Shown: positions 1 through 8,626 of the stretch, in pieces | Position numbering within the stretch: the stretch's first letter is position 1 | Layout of the letters: each line of letters begins with the position of its first letter | Assembly (NCBI RefSeq): GCF_030817055.1 | Contig: NZ_JAUSYV010000001.1 | Span: 830,001 to 894,000, forward strand | Length of the DNA: 64,000 nt | Direction: 5' to 3' | From: Bacillus sp. V2I10 | Lineage (GTDB): Bacteria; Bacillota; Bacilli; Bacillales; Bacillaceae | Made by a program: the position numbers and the translations under genes | Notes under the pieces: generated by a model | Database searches by the model: none | Told to the model about the DNA's origin: nothing | Seen by the model: the letters and a program-made list of their open reading frames with translations, nothing else

Positions 1-1
1 A

Positions 2-928
2 AAAGGACTTCAGGCAGGGCTTCAAACAACTTGGACGCTTGGCAAGGTTATTTTTCCGGTTACCTTGATTGTGAGTCTTCTTCAGCACACACCGGTACTC
101 CCGTGGCTGATCAAGCTTATTCAGCCGGTCATGGGAATTTTCGGTTTATCAGGTGAAGCAGCCATTCCGCTGGTACTTGGGAACATGCTGAACTTGTATG
201 CCGGGATAGCAGCAATCCTGACGCTTGATCTATCTGTTAAGGAAGTGTTTATTTTAGCGGTTATGCTATCGTTCTCACATAACTTGATTATTGAATCAAC
301 GGTTGCTGCAAAGGTGGGAATCAAGCTTTGGATCATTCTTGCTGTAAGGATTGGGCTTGCGGTCAGCTCTGCTATTATGATCAATCTAGTATGGCAGGGC
401 GGACAGGAAACGGCACAGTATGGGTTTATTCCAAAAAATACAGCCGATCCGATCGGCTATGTTGAAATTGGTTTAAGTGCTGTTCAGAAAGCAGGTCTTG
501 GCATTGTGCAGCTCGCCTTAATTGTGATCCCGCTGATGATCATCATCCAGGTGCTTAAGGATAAAGGGTTTTTAACTGTTTTTTCAAGATGGATGGCACC
601 TGTTACAAGGATGCTCGGAATGAATGAAAACACCTCCATGACAATGGTAGCCGGTTTAACGATAGGGCTTGCATACGGAGCTGGGGTCATGATTCAGGCA
701 GCGGAAGAAGACGGGGTCAGCTATAAAGATTTAACGCTCGCCTTTATTTTTCTCGTCTCTTGTCATGCTGTGGTGGAGGATACCCTGATTTTCATGCCGC
801 TTGGCATTCCGGTTCTGCCTCTGTTATTGATCAGGATTGTAACAGCGGTCGTTCTGACAATGGCAGTAGGTGCGATTTGGAGCCGGTTTGAACATACAAG
901 AAGAAAGGAAGCAACTTATGAGAATTAA
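2..928 (+). CDS. yvoD: YvoD-like nucleoside-recognition (gate) domain membrane protein, 5' truncated
   Basis: The frame is open from the window edge (about 308 codons visible), so the true start lies upstream. The TTG at 65 is an internal leucine and not a convincing start. The protein is strongly hydrophobic with multiple predicted membrane segments. It carries the Gly/Asn-rich LSGEAAIPLVLGN motif of gate-domain proteins, known from spore-maturation and nucleoside-transporter families. In B. subtilis yvoD sits between lgt and ppaX, and here it overlaps ppaX by 11 bp, which fits the same operon. The family is usually annotated as a membrane protein of unknown substrate, and no substrate can be inferred here. 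Family assignment is fairly secure; function is not. Confidence 0.85.
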   Translation, partial: KGLQAGLQTTWTLGKVIFPVTLIVSLLQHTPVLPWLIKLIQPVMGIFGLSGEAAIPLVLGNMLNLYAGIAAILTLDLSVKEVFILAVMLSFSHNLIIESTVAAKVGIKLWIILAVRIGLAVSSAIMINLVWQGGQETAQYGFIPKNTADPIGYVEIGLSAVQKAGLGIVQLALIVIPLMIIIQVLKDKGFLTVFSRWMAPVTRMLGMNENTSMTMVAGLTIGLAYGAGVMIQAAEEDGVSYKDLTLAFIFLVSCHAVVEDTLIFMPLGIPVLPLLLIRIVTAVVLTMAVGAIWSRFEHTRRKEATYEN

Positions 929-1559
929 TACCGTACTGTTTGATTTGGATGGAACTTTAATTAATACAAACGATTTAATCATAGAATCTTTCCTGCATAC
1001 GCTGAATCTTTATTATCCGAATCAATATGGACGCGAGGACGTCCTGCCGTTTCTCGGACCTACCCTTCATGAAACGTTTGTAAAAATGGACCCGCTTCGT
1101 GTTGATGAAATGATCAGCACCTACAGGAAGTTTAATCATGATCAGCACGATCAATTGGTTACTCAATTTGAAACGGTTTATGAAACAGTTCAGGCACTGC
1201 ACGAAAAGGGCTATAAGCTTGGAATTGTCACAACTAAAATACGTGATACCGTGAATATGGGTCTTAAGCTCACGGGTCTTGGCCAGTTTTTTGAAACAGT
1301 CGTGACGCTTGATGATGTTAAAAACGCAAAGCCGCATCCAGAACCGGTCCTGCTTGCTTTAGAAAAACTGAACAGTTCTCCTGAGGAAGCGATTATGGTC
1401 GGCGATAACCACCATGATATTGATTCCGGAAAAGCAGCAGGCACCAAAACGGCTGGTGTGGCTTGGACAATTAAAGGCGTGGAGTATCTAGAAGGCTTTA
1501 AACCTGACTACATGCTGAATAAGATGAGTGATTTACTGAACGTGCTTGGAGCGGAATAA
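918..1559 (+). CDS. ppaX: Pyrophosphatase PpaX (HAD superfamily)
   Basis: This 213-residue HAD hydrolase has motif I DLDGT (Asp9 nucleophile, Asp11) and motif IV VGDNHHDID near residue 173. Length and context match Bacillus PpaX, which hydrolyses the pyrophosphate released when HPr kinase/phosphorylase dephosphorylates Ser46-HPr. I start at the ATG at 918, preceded by an AGAAAGGAAG ribosome site, rather than the in-frame GTG/ATG at 870, which would add 16 residues lying inside yvoD. It overlaps the end of yvoD and is followed 2 bp later by yvoF, so the three are probably cotranscribed. A generic phosphoglycolate phosphatase is the main alternative; gene order favours PpaX. Confidence 0.93.
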   Translation: MRINTVLFDLDGTLINTNDLIIESFLHTLNLYYPNQYGREDVLPFLGPTLHETFVKMDPLRVDEMISTYRKFNHDQHDQLVTQFETVYETVQALHEKGYKLGIVTTKIRDTVNMGLKLTGLGQFFETVVTLDDVKNAKPHPEPVLLALEKLNSSPEEAIMVGDNHHDIDSGKAAGTKTAGVAWTIKGVEYLEGFKPDYMLNKMSDLLNVLGAE

Positions 1560-1561
1560 GT

Positions 1562-2083
1562 GTGAGAAAAACAACGAGATACCCTGTTAAAGGCCCGAAT
1601 TCACTTTGGCATGTTTACAAAACAGTCCCATTTTGGAAGGTCGTCCGCAACTTCATTGTCATTCAGCTGGCTCGCTACACCCCATTTCTTTTAATGAAAA
1701 ATTGGATGTACCGGAATTTTCTCGGAATGAAGGTGGGGAAGCACACATCATTTGCCCTGATGGTTATGCTAGATGTGATGTTTCCTGAAAAAATTATAGT
1801 TGGCCGGAATACGGTGATTGGCTACAACACGACACTGCTTGCGCATGAATATTTGATACGCGAGTATAGACTTGGTGACATTGTCATCGGTGACGAAGTC
1901 ATGATCGGTGCCAATTCCACTGTTCTGCCGGGTGTTGAAATCGGAGACGGAGCCATTGTTTCAGCTGGCACGCTCGTCCATAAAGATGTTCCGGCAGGAA
2001 CCTTTGTAGGCGGAAATCCGATGAGAGTTATTTTTTCAAAGGAAGAGATGGATTTGCGGAATGAAAAAGACACCAGCTTTTAA
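1562..2083 (+). CDS. yvoF: YvoF-like hexapeptide-repeat acyltransferase
   Basis: This 173-residue protein begins at a GTG two bases after ppaX. The C-terminal half (about residues 55-160) contains the left-handed beta-helix hexapeptide pattern, for example IVIGDEVMIGANSTVLPGV and IGDGAIVSAGTLV, typical of maltose O-acetyltransferase-type enzymes. The N-terminal third is basic and partly hydrophobic. B. subtilis YvoF has the same size and position. The acceptor is unknown; a cell-envelope sugar is a guess from the family. A Rho-independent terminator overlaps its stop codon and closes the yvoD-ppaX-yvoF transcription unit. Confidence 0.88.
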   Translation: MRKTTRYPVKGPNSLWHVYKTVPFWKVVRNFIVIQLARYTPFLLMKNWMYRNFLGMKVGKHTSFALMVMLDVMFPEKIIVGRNTVIGYNTTLLAHEYLIREYRLGDIVIGDEVMIGANSTVLPGVEIGDGAIVSAGTLVHKDVPAGTFVGGNPMRVIFSKEEMDLRNEKDTSF

Positions 2084-2101
2084 AGCTGATGTCTTTTTTT
2101 T
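2063..2101 (+). terminator. Rho-independent terminator after yvoF
   Basis: Inverted repeat AAAGACACCAGCTTT / AAAGCTGATGTCTTT (one G-U/A-C type mismatch) with an uninterrupted T run. The stem includes the yvoF stop codon, so the last codons form the left arm. Confidence 0.9.
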
Positions 2102-2297
2102 ATTGTAGCTTGCAAATCGGTTGAAATTGAGTTGGGCATTACGGAAAAAGCAGTTTGATGAGTTAATTTATGATTTCACACGAGAAAACCTTTATATTTT
2201 TAGCAGGATTATGAGATTTTTAAAAACACTTTGAAATGCCTTATTTCTAGCGGCCTTTGGCCATTGGATCTTTGTTTCGAGCAGGATCCCAGATGAC

Positions 2298-2545
2298 CTT
2301 ACTCACAAAAAACGCCATCCAATTCACAAAAACAGACTGCCAACTCGCGAATTTTCTGTTTCAACTCTCGAAACCAATTGTTCAACTCGCAAGGCAGCCA
2401 TCCGTGCGTAAAAATTCAGTATCCTGCTGATATCTAAATGATCCTGCTCGCCGGAATCCCGCTCCAAATTCTTCAAAACAGTTCTCTAACTCGCTCATAA
2501 TCCATTCTAACTCTCCGAAACAGCATTCTAACTCGCCACAAGCAT
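2298..2545. repeat. Degenerate 21-bp-period ACTCGC array in gene-free DNA
   Basis: Positions 2084-2827 hold no credible gene. Within them an ACTCGC-like hexamer recurs at 2301 (ACTCAC), 2322 (ATTCAC), 2343 (ACTCGC), 2364 (ACTCTC) and 2385 (ACTCGC), exactly 21 bp apart. A second block follows at 2489, 2510 and 2531, again 21 bp apart. The gap between blocks (104 bp) is close to five periods. Between hexamers an AAA-CAG-TTCT-like spacer is partly conserved. Function unknown; see findings. Confidence 0.75.
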
Positions 2546-2577
2546 TTAGACCTCAGGACAAATTAGTCCGAAAAAAA

Positions 2578-2606
2578 GACCGGCCAACTACTGCTTGGCC
2601 GGTTTT
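2578..2606 (+). terminator. Hairpin with T-rich tail upstream of the his operon
   Basis: GACCGGCCAA / TTGGCCGGTTTT stem followed by TTTTC, about 220 bp upstream of hisZ. No obvious gene ends immediately before it, so it may be a remnant, or may insulate hisZ from the repeat-rich DNA upstream. Confidence 0.65.
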
Positions 2607-2663
2607 CTATGTTAATTGGGGGAAATAATATTTTTATTTACCCGCTTTTCATCGTAATAAACC

Positions 2664-2683
2664 TAATCAAACGTTTGTTTAAA
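2664..2683. promoter_or_regulatory. Operator-like dyad, identical to one upstream of est
   Basis: taatcaaacgtttgtttaaa, centred on the palindrome CAAACGTTTG. The same 20 bases occur at 41604-41623, about 55 bp before the carboxylesterase start. The central CG and dyad shape resemble LacI- or TetR-family operators; the regulator is not identified. Confidence 0.55.
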
Positions 2684-2827
2684 CATTTCTTTTTAGAGGA
2701 AATTCGGTAAAAAAAGAGAATGATAAGGAATATTCATACTTGCGAACCTGTCTTTATTTTGGTAGCATGTTACTATATTAGCGAACTAAAGGATTCGGAA
2801 CTTTTTGTGAAAGAGGTGCAAGTCAGC

Positions 2828-4003
2828 ATGTTTATGTTTGAAAAACCTCTCGGGATGAGAGATACATTGCCATTATTGTATGAAACGAAAAAACAGCTTC
2901 GTCAAAAAATGACGGGTGCAATAGAGAAATGGGGCTTTCAATTTATTGAAACGCCAACGCTTGAATTTTACGATACGGTAGGTGTTCAGTCAGCGATTCT
3001 TGAAGGACAGCTGTTTAAGCTGCTTGATCAGGAAGGGCACACGCTGGTTCTTAGACCGGATATGACAGCACCAATAGCAAGGGTAGCGGCTTCAAGATTT
3101 TATAAGGAAAATTATCCGCTCAGACTTGCTTATGATGCGAATGTGTTCCGTGCGCAGCAGCGTGAAGGCGGACGCCCTGCTGAATTTGAACAAATTGGGA
3201 CTGAATTGATCGGTGATGCAACAACAAGCGGAGATGCAGAGGTTATTGCACTTATGATTGCCGTTCTTAAAGAGGCAGGTCTACAGGATTTTAAGGTCGC
3301 AATCGGACATATAGGTTTCGCGGACGCTTTATTTATAGAGATTCTCGGAAATCAGGAGCGGGCTGATGTTTTAAGAAGATACTTATATGAAAAGAATTAT
3401 GTCGGCTATCGCGAGCATGTGAAGTCATTGCCGCTGTCGTCTATTGATAAAGGAAGGCTGCTTCAGCTTTTGCAGCTGAGAGGCGGAGAGGATCAGCTTG
3501 CAGTTGCTGCCGACCTGGTTTCAAGCAGGGAAGGAAAAGAGGCTGCTGCAGAACTTGGCAAGCTGTGGTCGCATCTTCAGGATTTTGGGGTGCTGGAATC
3601 CGTAAAGCTGGATTTAAATCTTGTCAGTCATATGAGCTACTACACAGGAGTTTTATTTGAGGTTTATGCAGGCAATGTCGGCTTTCCTCTTGGAAACGGC
3701 GGCCGTTATAATCAGCTTTTCGAACGATTTGATACACCTGCAGCGGCTACGGGCTTTGGAATCCGGTTAGACAGGCTGATCGAATCTCTTGGAGAACAGG
3801 AAGAGACACCTTACATTCATTGTGTTCTTTACAGTCAGGAAAGAAGAACAGAGGCTCTGAAGTCTGCGGCTGAGCTTAGAGGACAGGGGAAAAGAGTAAT
3901 TTTACAGGATATATCCGGTGTAAATGATGTAGATGCCTATACAAAGCAGTTTGCCGATGTAGCTTATTTTATTGGATCGAGAAAGGAAGAGCAGGATGGG
4001 TAA
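2828..4003 (+). CDS. hisZ: ATP phosphoribosyltransferase regulatory subunit HisZ
   Basis: This 391-residue histidyl-tRNA-synthetase paralogue is required by the short form of HisG and acts in the first committed step of histidine biosynthesis. Class II synthetase-like core motifs are visible: TPTLEFYD, LRPDMTAPIAR, RQ-type segment VFRAQQREGGRPAEFEQIG, and GGRYNQL. I begin at the ATG at 2828, downstream of AAAGAGGTG, giving MFMFEKPLGMRD. This equals the B. subtilis length, whereas an upstream start at 2720 adds 36 atypical residues. It overlaps hisG by 8 bp. hisZ at the head of a his operon is the Bacillus arrangement. No T-box was seen in its leader. Confidence 0.95.
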   Translation: MFMFEKPLGMRDTLPLLYETKKQLRQKMTGAIEKWGFQFIETPTLEFYDTVGVQSAILEGQLFKLLDQEGHTLVLRPDMTAPIARVAASRFYKENYPLRLAYDANVFRAQQREGGRPAEFEQIGTELIGDATTSGDAEVIALMIAVLKEAGLQDFKVAIGHIGFADALFIEILGNQERADVLRRYLYEKNYVGYREHVKSLPLSSIDKGRLLQLLQLRGGEDQLAVAADLVSSREGKEAAAELGKLWSHLQDFGVLESVKLDLNLVSHMSYYTGVLFEVYAGNVGFPLGNGGRYNQLFERFDTPAAATGFGIRLDRLIESLGEQEETPYIHCVLYSQERRTEALKSAAELRGQGKRVILQDISGVNDVDAYTKQFADVAYFIGSRKEEQDG

Positions 4004-4643
4004 TATGCTTACAATTGCGATGCCGAAAGGAAGAATATTTGATGAAGCAGCAAACTTGCTCAGAAAAGCAGGATATAAGCTGCCGCCTGAATTCGATGAG
4101 TCAAGAAAGCTTATTTTAGAAGTTCCTGCAGAAAACATGCGCTTTATTTTAGCGAAGCCGATGGATGTCACAACATATGTTGAACATGGGGTTGCGGACA
4201 TTGGCATTGCCGGCAAAGATGTCATGCTTGAGGAAGAGCGTGATGTTTATGAGGTGCTGGATTTGAAAATAAGTGACTGCTACTTGGCTGTTGCTGGCTT
4301 GCCTAACATGAGCGGCTCAGATGTTGTTGCCCCAAAGGTTGCAACAAAGTACCCAGGTGTGGCGTCTTCTTATTTCCGCGAGCAGGGGGAACAGGTGGAA
4401 ATCATCAAGCTGAACGGTTCGATTGAGCTTGCTCCATTAATTGGCCTAGCTGACCGTATTGTCGATATTGTTTCAACGGGCAGAACGTTAAAAGAAAACG
4501 GCCTGGTTGAACTTGAGAGAATTTGCAGCATTACTTCAAGACTCATTGTCAATCCTGTCAGCTACCGAATGAAGGATGCCCAGATTGATGAACTGGTCAG
4601 CCGATTATCAGAAGTTGTGGAGGGAGAAGCGAATGAGAATTGA
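3996..4643 (+). CDS. hisG: ATP phosphoribosyltransferase catalytic subunit HisG (short form)
   Basis: This 215-residue protein condenses ATP with PRPP. It has the N-terminal MPKGRIF motif, a DIGIAGKDVM segment and the PRPP-loop-like IVDIVSTGRTLKENGL. The C-terminal regulatory domain of long-form HisG is absent, which explains the neighbouring hisZ. The start at 3996 (MGNMLTIAMPKGR) follows AAAGGAAGAG and sits inside the end of hisZ; the in-frame start at 3972 would add eight residues encoded by the hisZ tail. The last codons overlap hisD, so translation of hisZ, hisG and hisD is probably coupled. Confidence 0.95.
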   Translation: MGNMLTIAMPKGRIFDEAANLLRKAGYKLPPEFDESRKLILEVPAENMRFILAKPMDVTTYVEHGVADIGIAGKDVMLEEERDVYEVLDLKISDCYLAVAGLPNMSGSDVVAPKVATKYPGVASSYFREQGEQVEIIKLNGSIELAPLIGLADRIVDIVSTGRTLKENGLVELERICSITSRLIVNPVSYRMKDAQIDELVSRLSEVVEGEANEN

Positions 4644-5901
4644 AAGATTATCAGGGAATTTTGCCTCTCTAAAGCGTTCGATTGACTCTGGTACAGAAGC
4701 GCAGAGAGAGGCTGTTAAAAACATCATTGGAGATGTTAAGAAAAAAGGGGATGCTTCTCTTTTCGCCTATGCGGAAAAATTCGATTCTGTCCGTTTATCA
4801 AGTCTGAGAGTGTCAGAAGCGGAAGTGGAGGCAGCTTATCAGGAGCTTGATCCGGACTTAGTTGAGATTATCAGGGAAGCAGCAGAAAATATCCGTTTTT
4901 TTCATGAAAAGCAAAAGCGTGAGTCCTGGATTACATATAAAGAGGACGGAACGATGCTTGGACAGAAGATCACTCCTCTTGATGCTGTTGGAGTATATGT
5001 ACCTGGAGGCACTGCCGCTTATCCTTCATCCGTTTTAATGAATGTCATTCCTGCACTAACGGCAGGGGTTAAGCGAATTGTTCTGATTTCCCCTCCAAAC
5101 AGGAAAGGTACGCTGCCTGCAGGAGTACTTGTTGCTGCAAAAGAGCTTGGTATAGAGGAAATCTACAAATCAGGCGGGGCCCAGGCGGTTGCTGCACTTG
5201 CATATGGAACGGAAACAATCAGGCCGGTTGATAAAATTGTTGGTCCCGGAAATATCTATGTGGCTCTTGCGAAGCGGGAAGTATTTGGGGATGTCGATAT
5301 AGATATGATTGCCGGACCAAGTGAAATTGTTGTTTTAGCAGATGAGACGGCGAAAGCAAATGAAGTGGCAGCCGATCTGCTGTCCCAGGCTGAACATGAT
5401 GTTCTTGCTTCAAGCGTACTTGTAACAGATTCAATGGATCTTGCAGAAGCCGTATCAACAGAAGTCACGCGTCAGCTTGAGACTCTTCCGAGAAAAGAGA
5501 TAGCAGGCCCTTCGATTGAGCAGTTCGGATTTATTTATGTGGCAGAGTCACTGAATGAAGCCATTAACGCCGTGAACGAGCTCGCACCGGAGCATCTTGA
5601 GGTGTTAACAGAAAATCCAATGGAGCTGCTGAACAGCATTAGACACGCAGGCGCTATTTTCCTCGGAAGATATAGCTCAGAGCCTGTCGGGGACTATTTT
5701 GCAGGGCCGAATCATGTGCTCCCTACAAATGGCACAGCCCGTTTTTCAAGTCCGCTGAACGTCGATGATTTTGTGAAAAAATCCAGCATTATTTCATACA
5801 GTAAACAAGCATTTCAGCACTCAGCACATAAGATTGCAGCATTCGCACGTTTAGAAGGCTTAGAAGCACATGCACGCGCCGTTGAAGAGCGCTTAAAATA
5901 G
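4633..5901 (+). CDS. hisD: Histidinol dehydrogenase HisD
   Basis: This 422-residue NAD-dependent enzyme catalyses the last two oxidation steps, histidinol to histidine. Family motifs are present: GVYVPGGTAAYPSSVLMN, KIVGPGNIYVALAKR, DMIAGPSEIVVLAD, the metal-binding-type QAEHD, EHLEV and GPNHVLPTNGTARF. The chosen ATG at 4633 has GGAGGGAGAAG eight bases upstream and overlaps the end of hisG; the upstream alternative (4576) lies wholly within hisG. Length agrees with Bacillus HisD (about 427). Confidence 0.96.
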   Translation: MRIERLSGNFASLKRSIDSGTEAQREAVKNIIGDVKKKGDASLFAYAEKFDSVRLSSLRVSEAEVEAAYQELDPDLVEIIREAAENIRFFHEKQKRESWITYKEDGTMLGQKITPLDAVGVYVPGGTAAYPSSVLMNVIPALTAGVKRIVLISPPNRKGTLPAGVLVAAKELGIEEIYKSGGAQAVAALAYGTETIRPVDKIVGPGNIYVALAKREVFGDVDIDMIAGPSEIVVLADETAKANEVAADLLSQAEHDVLASSVLVTDSMDLAEAVSTEVTRQLETLPRKEIAGPSIEQFGFIYVAESLNEAINAVNELAPEHLEVLTENPMELLNSIRHAGAIFLGRYSSEPVGDYFAGPNHVLPTNGTARFSSPLNVDDFVKKSSIISYSKQAFQHSAHKIAAFARLEGLEAHARAVEERLK

Positions 5902-5913
5902 GAGGTACTGATA

Positions 5914-6501
5914 ATGGAAAGATCATCAAGTCTGCAAAGAACAACTAACGAAACGGATATCTCTCTGTCTCTTTCAATTGACGGAGAAGGGATTTCTGAA
6001 TTAAATACAGGCGTGCCCTTTATGACACACATGCTTGATCTGTTTACGAAGCATGGCCAATTTAATCTATCTGTTGCGGCTATTGGAGATACGGAGATTG
6101 ATGGCCATCATACGACAGAAGATATCGGCATTTGTCTTGGACAGGCATTCAGAGAAGCATTAGGCGATAAAAGAGGAATTAAGCGCTATGGTCAGGCAAT
6201 GGTTCCTATGGATGAAGCCCTTGCCCAGGTAGTAGTTGATTTAAGCAACCGTCCGCACTTTGAATTGAAAGGCGAGTTTCCAAGTCCTACAGTAGGAAAC
6301 TTTGATACGGAGCTTGTCCATGAATTTCTTTGGAAGTTTGCTCTTGAAGCACGGATCAACCTGCATGTCATTGTCCATTACGGCCGCAATACTCACCATA
6401 TGATTGAAGCGGTTTTCAAAGCTTTAGGCAGAGCGCTTGACGAGGCATCAACGATTGATCCTCGGATTAAAGGAGTCCCGTCTACGAAGGGAATGTTATA
6501 A
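5914..6501 (+). CDS. hisB: Imidazoleglycerol-phosphate dehydratase HisB
   Basis: This 195-residue monofunctional dehydratase belongs to the histidine pathway. Two His-rich metal-binding motifs are visible, DGHHTTEDIGI (about residues 65-75) and YGRNTHHMIEA (about 148-158), plus the PFMTHMLD segment. There is a good ribosome site (AGGAGGT) and the gene is 12 bp after hisD. It abuts hisH directly, the stop codon being followed at once by the hisH ATG. There is no fused histidinol-phosphatase domain, as expected in Firmicutes. Confidence 0.96.
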   Translation: MERSSSLQRTTNETDISLSLSIDGEGISELNTGVPFMTHMLDLFTKHGQFNLSVAAIGDTEIDGHHTTEDIGICLGQAFREALGDKRGIKRYGQAMVPMDEALAQVVVDLSNRPHFELKGEFPSPTVGNFDTELVHEFLWKFALEARINLHVIVHYGRNTHHMIEAVFKALGRALDEASTIDPRIKGVPSTKGML

Positions 6502-7137
6502 ATGATCGGAATAATTGATTATGGCATGGGGAATTTGTACAGCGTCAGCAAAGCGCTTGAGCGCTTGAATATTAGCTATTTCATTTCAGAAAATCCGGAA
6601 GAGCTTGAAAATGCGGATGGCTATATTCTTCCTGGTGTCGGCTCCTTTAAGGATGCAATGGCGATTTTAAATGAAACAAAGTTAACGGACTATATTCAGA
6701 AAATCGCAAGTGAGGGGAAGCCGCTGCTTGGTATTTGTTTAGGGATGCAATTATTATTTGATTCGAGTGAGGAAAATGGTTTAACAGAAGGACTGACCCT
6801 TTTAAAAGGGAATGTCGTGCATTTTCCGGAAGATCTTATGAAAAAAGAACAGCTGAAAGTGCCGCACATGGGCTGGAATCGATTACGCATGCACCAGCAG
6901 AGCGATCTTCTTGAAGGTCTTGAAGAAGGCTACTCCTATTTTGTGCATTCTTACTATGTGAAGGCTGAAAAGAGCAGCACCGTGATTGCAAGTGCCGACT
7001 ATGGCGTCGATGTTCCTGCAGTTGTTGGTGAGAAAAATATATTCGGGACACAATTTCATCCCGAAAAAAGCAGTCATTTAGGAATTGGCATTCTGAGGAA
7101 CTTTGTCAAAATTGTTGAAGAGAAGGAGAAATCATGA
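6502..7137 (+). CDS. hisH: Imidazole glycerol phosphate synthase, glutaminase subunit HisH
   Basis: This 211-residue class I glutamine amidotransferase supplies ammonia to HisF. Catalytic Cys lies in GICLGMQLLF (about residue 78) and the His-Glu pair in QFHPEKSSHLG near the C-terminus. The oxyanion-strand motif is PGVGSF. The ATG directly follows the hisB stop, and the end overlaps hisA by 4 bp. Confidence 0.96.
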   Translation: MIGIIDYGMGNLYSVSKALERLNISYFISENPEELENADGYILPGVGSFKDAMAILNETKLTDYIQKIASEGKPLLGICLGMQLLFDSSEENGLTEGLTLLKGNVVHFPEDLMKKEQLKVPHMGWNRLRMHQQSDLLEGLEEGYSYFVHSYYVKAEKSSTVIASADYGVDVPAVVGEKNIFGTQFHPEKSSHLGIGILRNFVKIVEEKEKS

Positions 7138-7871
7138 GTGAATTTATCATATATCCGGCAATCGATATGCGCGGAGGAAAATGTGTCCGTCTAATACAAG
7201 GCGATTATGCAAAAGAAACAATTTACGGCGACTCACCTTACGAGATGGCAAAAGTGTTTGCTGATAAAGGGGCAAAATGGATTCACATGGTTGATTTGGA
7301 TGGAGCTAAAGCCGGCAAAAGAGTTAATCACAAACATGTTCTCGAAGTAGCGGAAAAGCTGAATGTAAAAGTGCAGATAGGCGGAGGAATCCGTACGGAG
7401 GAAGACGTAGAGTATTATCTTTCAAATGGGATATCCCGCGTTATCCTGGGAAGCTCTGCAATCTCTAATCCTGATTTCGTGAAAAAAATGCTTGCGAAAT
7501 ATGGCAGTAAAATAGCGATCGGAATTGATGCAAAGGATGGCTATGTTTCAACTGAAGGGTGGATTGAGACGTCAACAGTAAAGGCTGCTGATCTTGGTGT
7601 GGAGCTTGCTGCAGCAGGTGCTGAAGTGTTTATATTCACTGATATTGCAACAGACGGCATGTTATCCGGACCTAATGTTGACGCTGTCCGCGAAATGGCG
7701 GGGGCTACCGGCAAAGAAGTAATCGCATCTGGCGGAGTCAGCTCTCTGGACGATTTAGTGAAGCTTGCTGCTTTTCAAAAAGAAGGAGTGGCAGGGGCAA
7801 TTGTAGGAAAAGCGCTCTACACAAATCAATTCGATCTTGCCCAAGCCTTAGAAGAGGTGGAGCTCGCATGA
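7134..7871 (+). CDS. hisA: ProFAR isomerase HisA
   Basis: This 245-residue TIM-barrel isomerase has the catalytic-type Asp in AIDMRGGKCVRL (about residue 10), the phosphate-binding QIGGGIR loop and the second Asp in FTDIATDGML. It overlaps hisH and hisF by 4 bp each (ATGA-type junctions). Length is typical of the family. Confidence 0.96.
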   Translation: MSEFIIYPAIDMRGGKCVRLIQGDYAKETIYGDSPYEMAKVFADKGAKWIHMVDLDGAKAGKRVNHKHVLEVAEKLNVKVQIGGGIRTEEDVEYYLSNGISRVILGSSAISNPDFVKKMLAKYGSKIAIGIDAKDGYVSTEGWIETSTVKAADLGVELAAAGAEVFIFTDIATDGMLSGPNVDAVREMAGATGKEVIASGGVSSLDDLVKLAAFQKEGVAGAIVGKALYTNQFDLAQALEEVELA

Positions 7872-8626
7872 TTACAAAACGGATCATTCCTTGTCTTGAT
7901 GTAAAAGACGGAAGGGTAGTAAAAGGCATTCAATTTTTGGGGCTGCGAGATGCAGGGGATCCTGTTGAGCTTGCAACCTTTTATGACAAAGAGGGCGCAG
8001 ATGAGCTCGTCTTTTTAGATATATCTGCTTCTCACGAAGGCAGAAAAACAATGGTGGATGTGGTTGAACGTGTTGCAGCGCAGCTTGCGATCCCATTTAC
8101 AGTGGGAGGCGGCATCAATTCGCTTACCGATATGAAAAAAATTCTTCGTGCAGGTGCTGACAAAGTTTCTGTCAATACATCAGCAGTGATGCGCCCTGAA
8201 CTGATTTCAGAGGGGGCGCGATTCTTTGGTTCCCAATGCATGGTTGTAGCTATTGATGCAAGATTTACTGAAGAAACCGGCAAATATATGGTGTACACAC
8301 ATGGCGGAAGAAAAGAAACAGAGTGGGAAGTGACAGACTGGGCCAGAGAAGCAGTTAAGCGCGGCGCAGGCGAAATTCTGCTCACAAGCATGAACAGCGA
8401 CGGTGAAAAAAGCGGATTCGACCTTGCTTTAAATAAAATGGTAAGCGAAGCAGTTTCCGTTCCTGTTATTGCTTCAGGAGGTGCAGGGAACGCTGAACAC
8501 TTCACAGAGGCATTCTTAAAAGGAAAAGCGGATGCTGCCCTTGCAGCTTCTATTTTTCACTATAAAGAGACGTCAGTAAAAGAAGTGAAAGATTACTTAA
8601 AAACGCAGGGAGTGAATGTCAGATGA
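7868..8626 (+). CDS. hisF: Imidazole glycerol phosphate synthase, cyclase subunit HisF
   Basis: This 252-residue TIM barrel pairs with HisH. It has CLDVKDGRVVKG (catalytic Asp near residue 11), VGGGINS, VVAIDARF (second catalytic Asp near residue 130), and the phosphate loops LLTSMNSDG and IASGGAGN. It overlaps hisA and hisI by 4 bp. It is the usual Bacillus sequence without insertions. Confidence 0.96.
   Translation: MITKRIIPCLDVKDGRVVKGIQFLGLRDAGDPVELATFYDKEGADELVFLDISASHEGRKTMVDVVERVAAQLAIPFTVGGGINSLTDMKKILRAGADKVSVNTSAVMRPELISEGARFFGSQCMVVAIDARFTEETGKYMVYTHGGRKETEWEVTDWAREAVKRGAGEILLTSMNSDGEKSGFDLALNKMVSEAVSVPVIASGGAGNAEHFTEAFLKGKADAALAASIFHYKETSVKEVKDYLKTQGVNVR

Noticed and set aside
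2600..2827. T-box or His-responsive leader before hisZ
   Set aside because: No AGGGTGGNACCGCG-type T-box sequence, specifier stem or leader peptide rich in His codons could be found.
8032..8505. 157-codon minus-strand ORF inside hisF
   Set aside because: Antisense shadow of a well-conserved gene; Ser/Pro-rich composition typical of the opposite strand of coding DNA.
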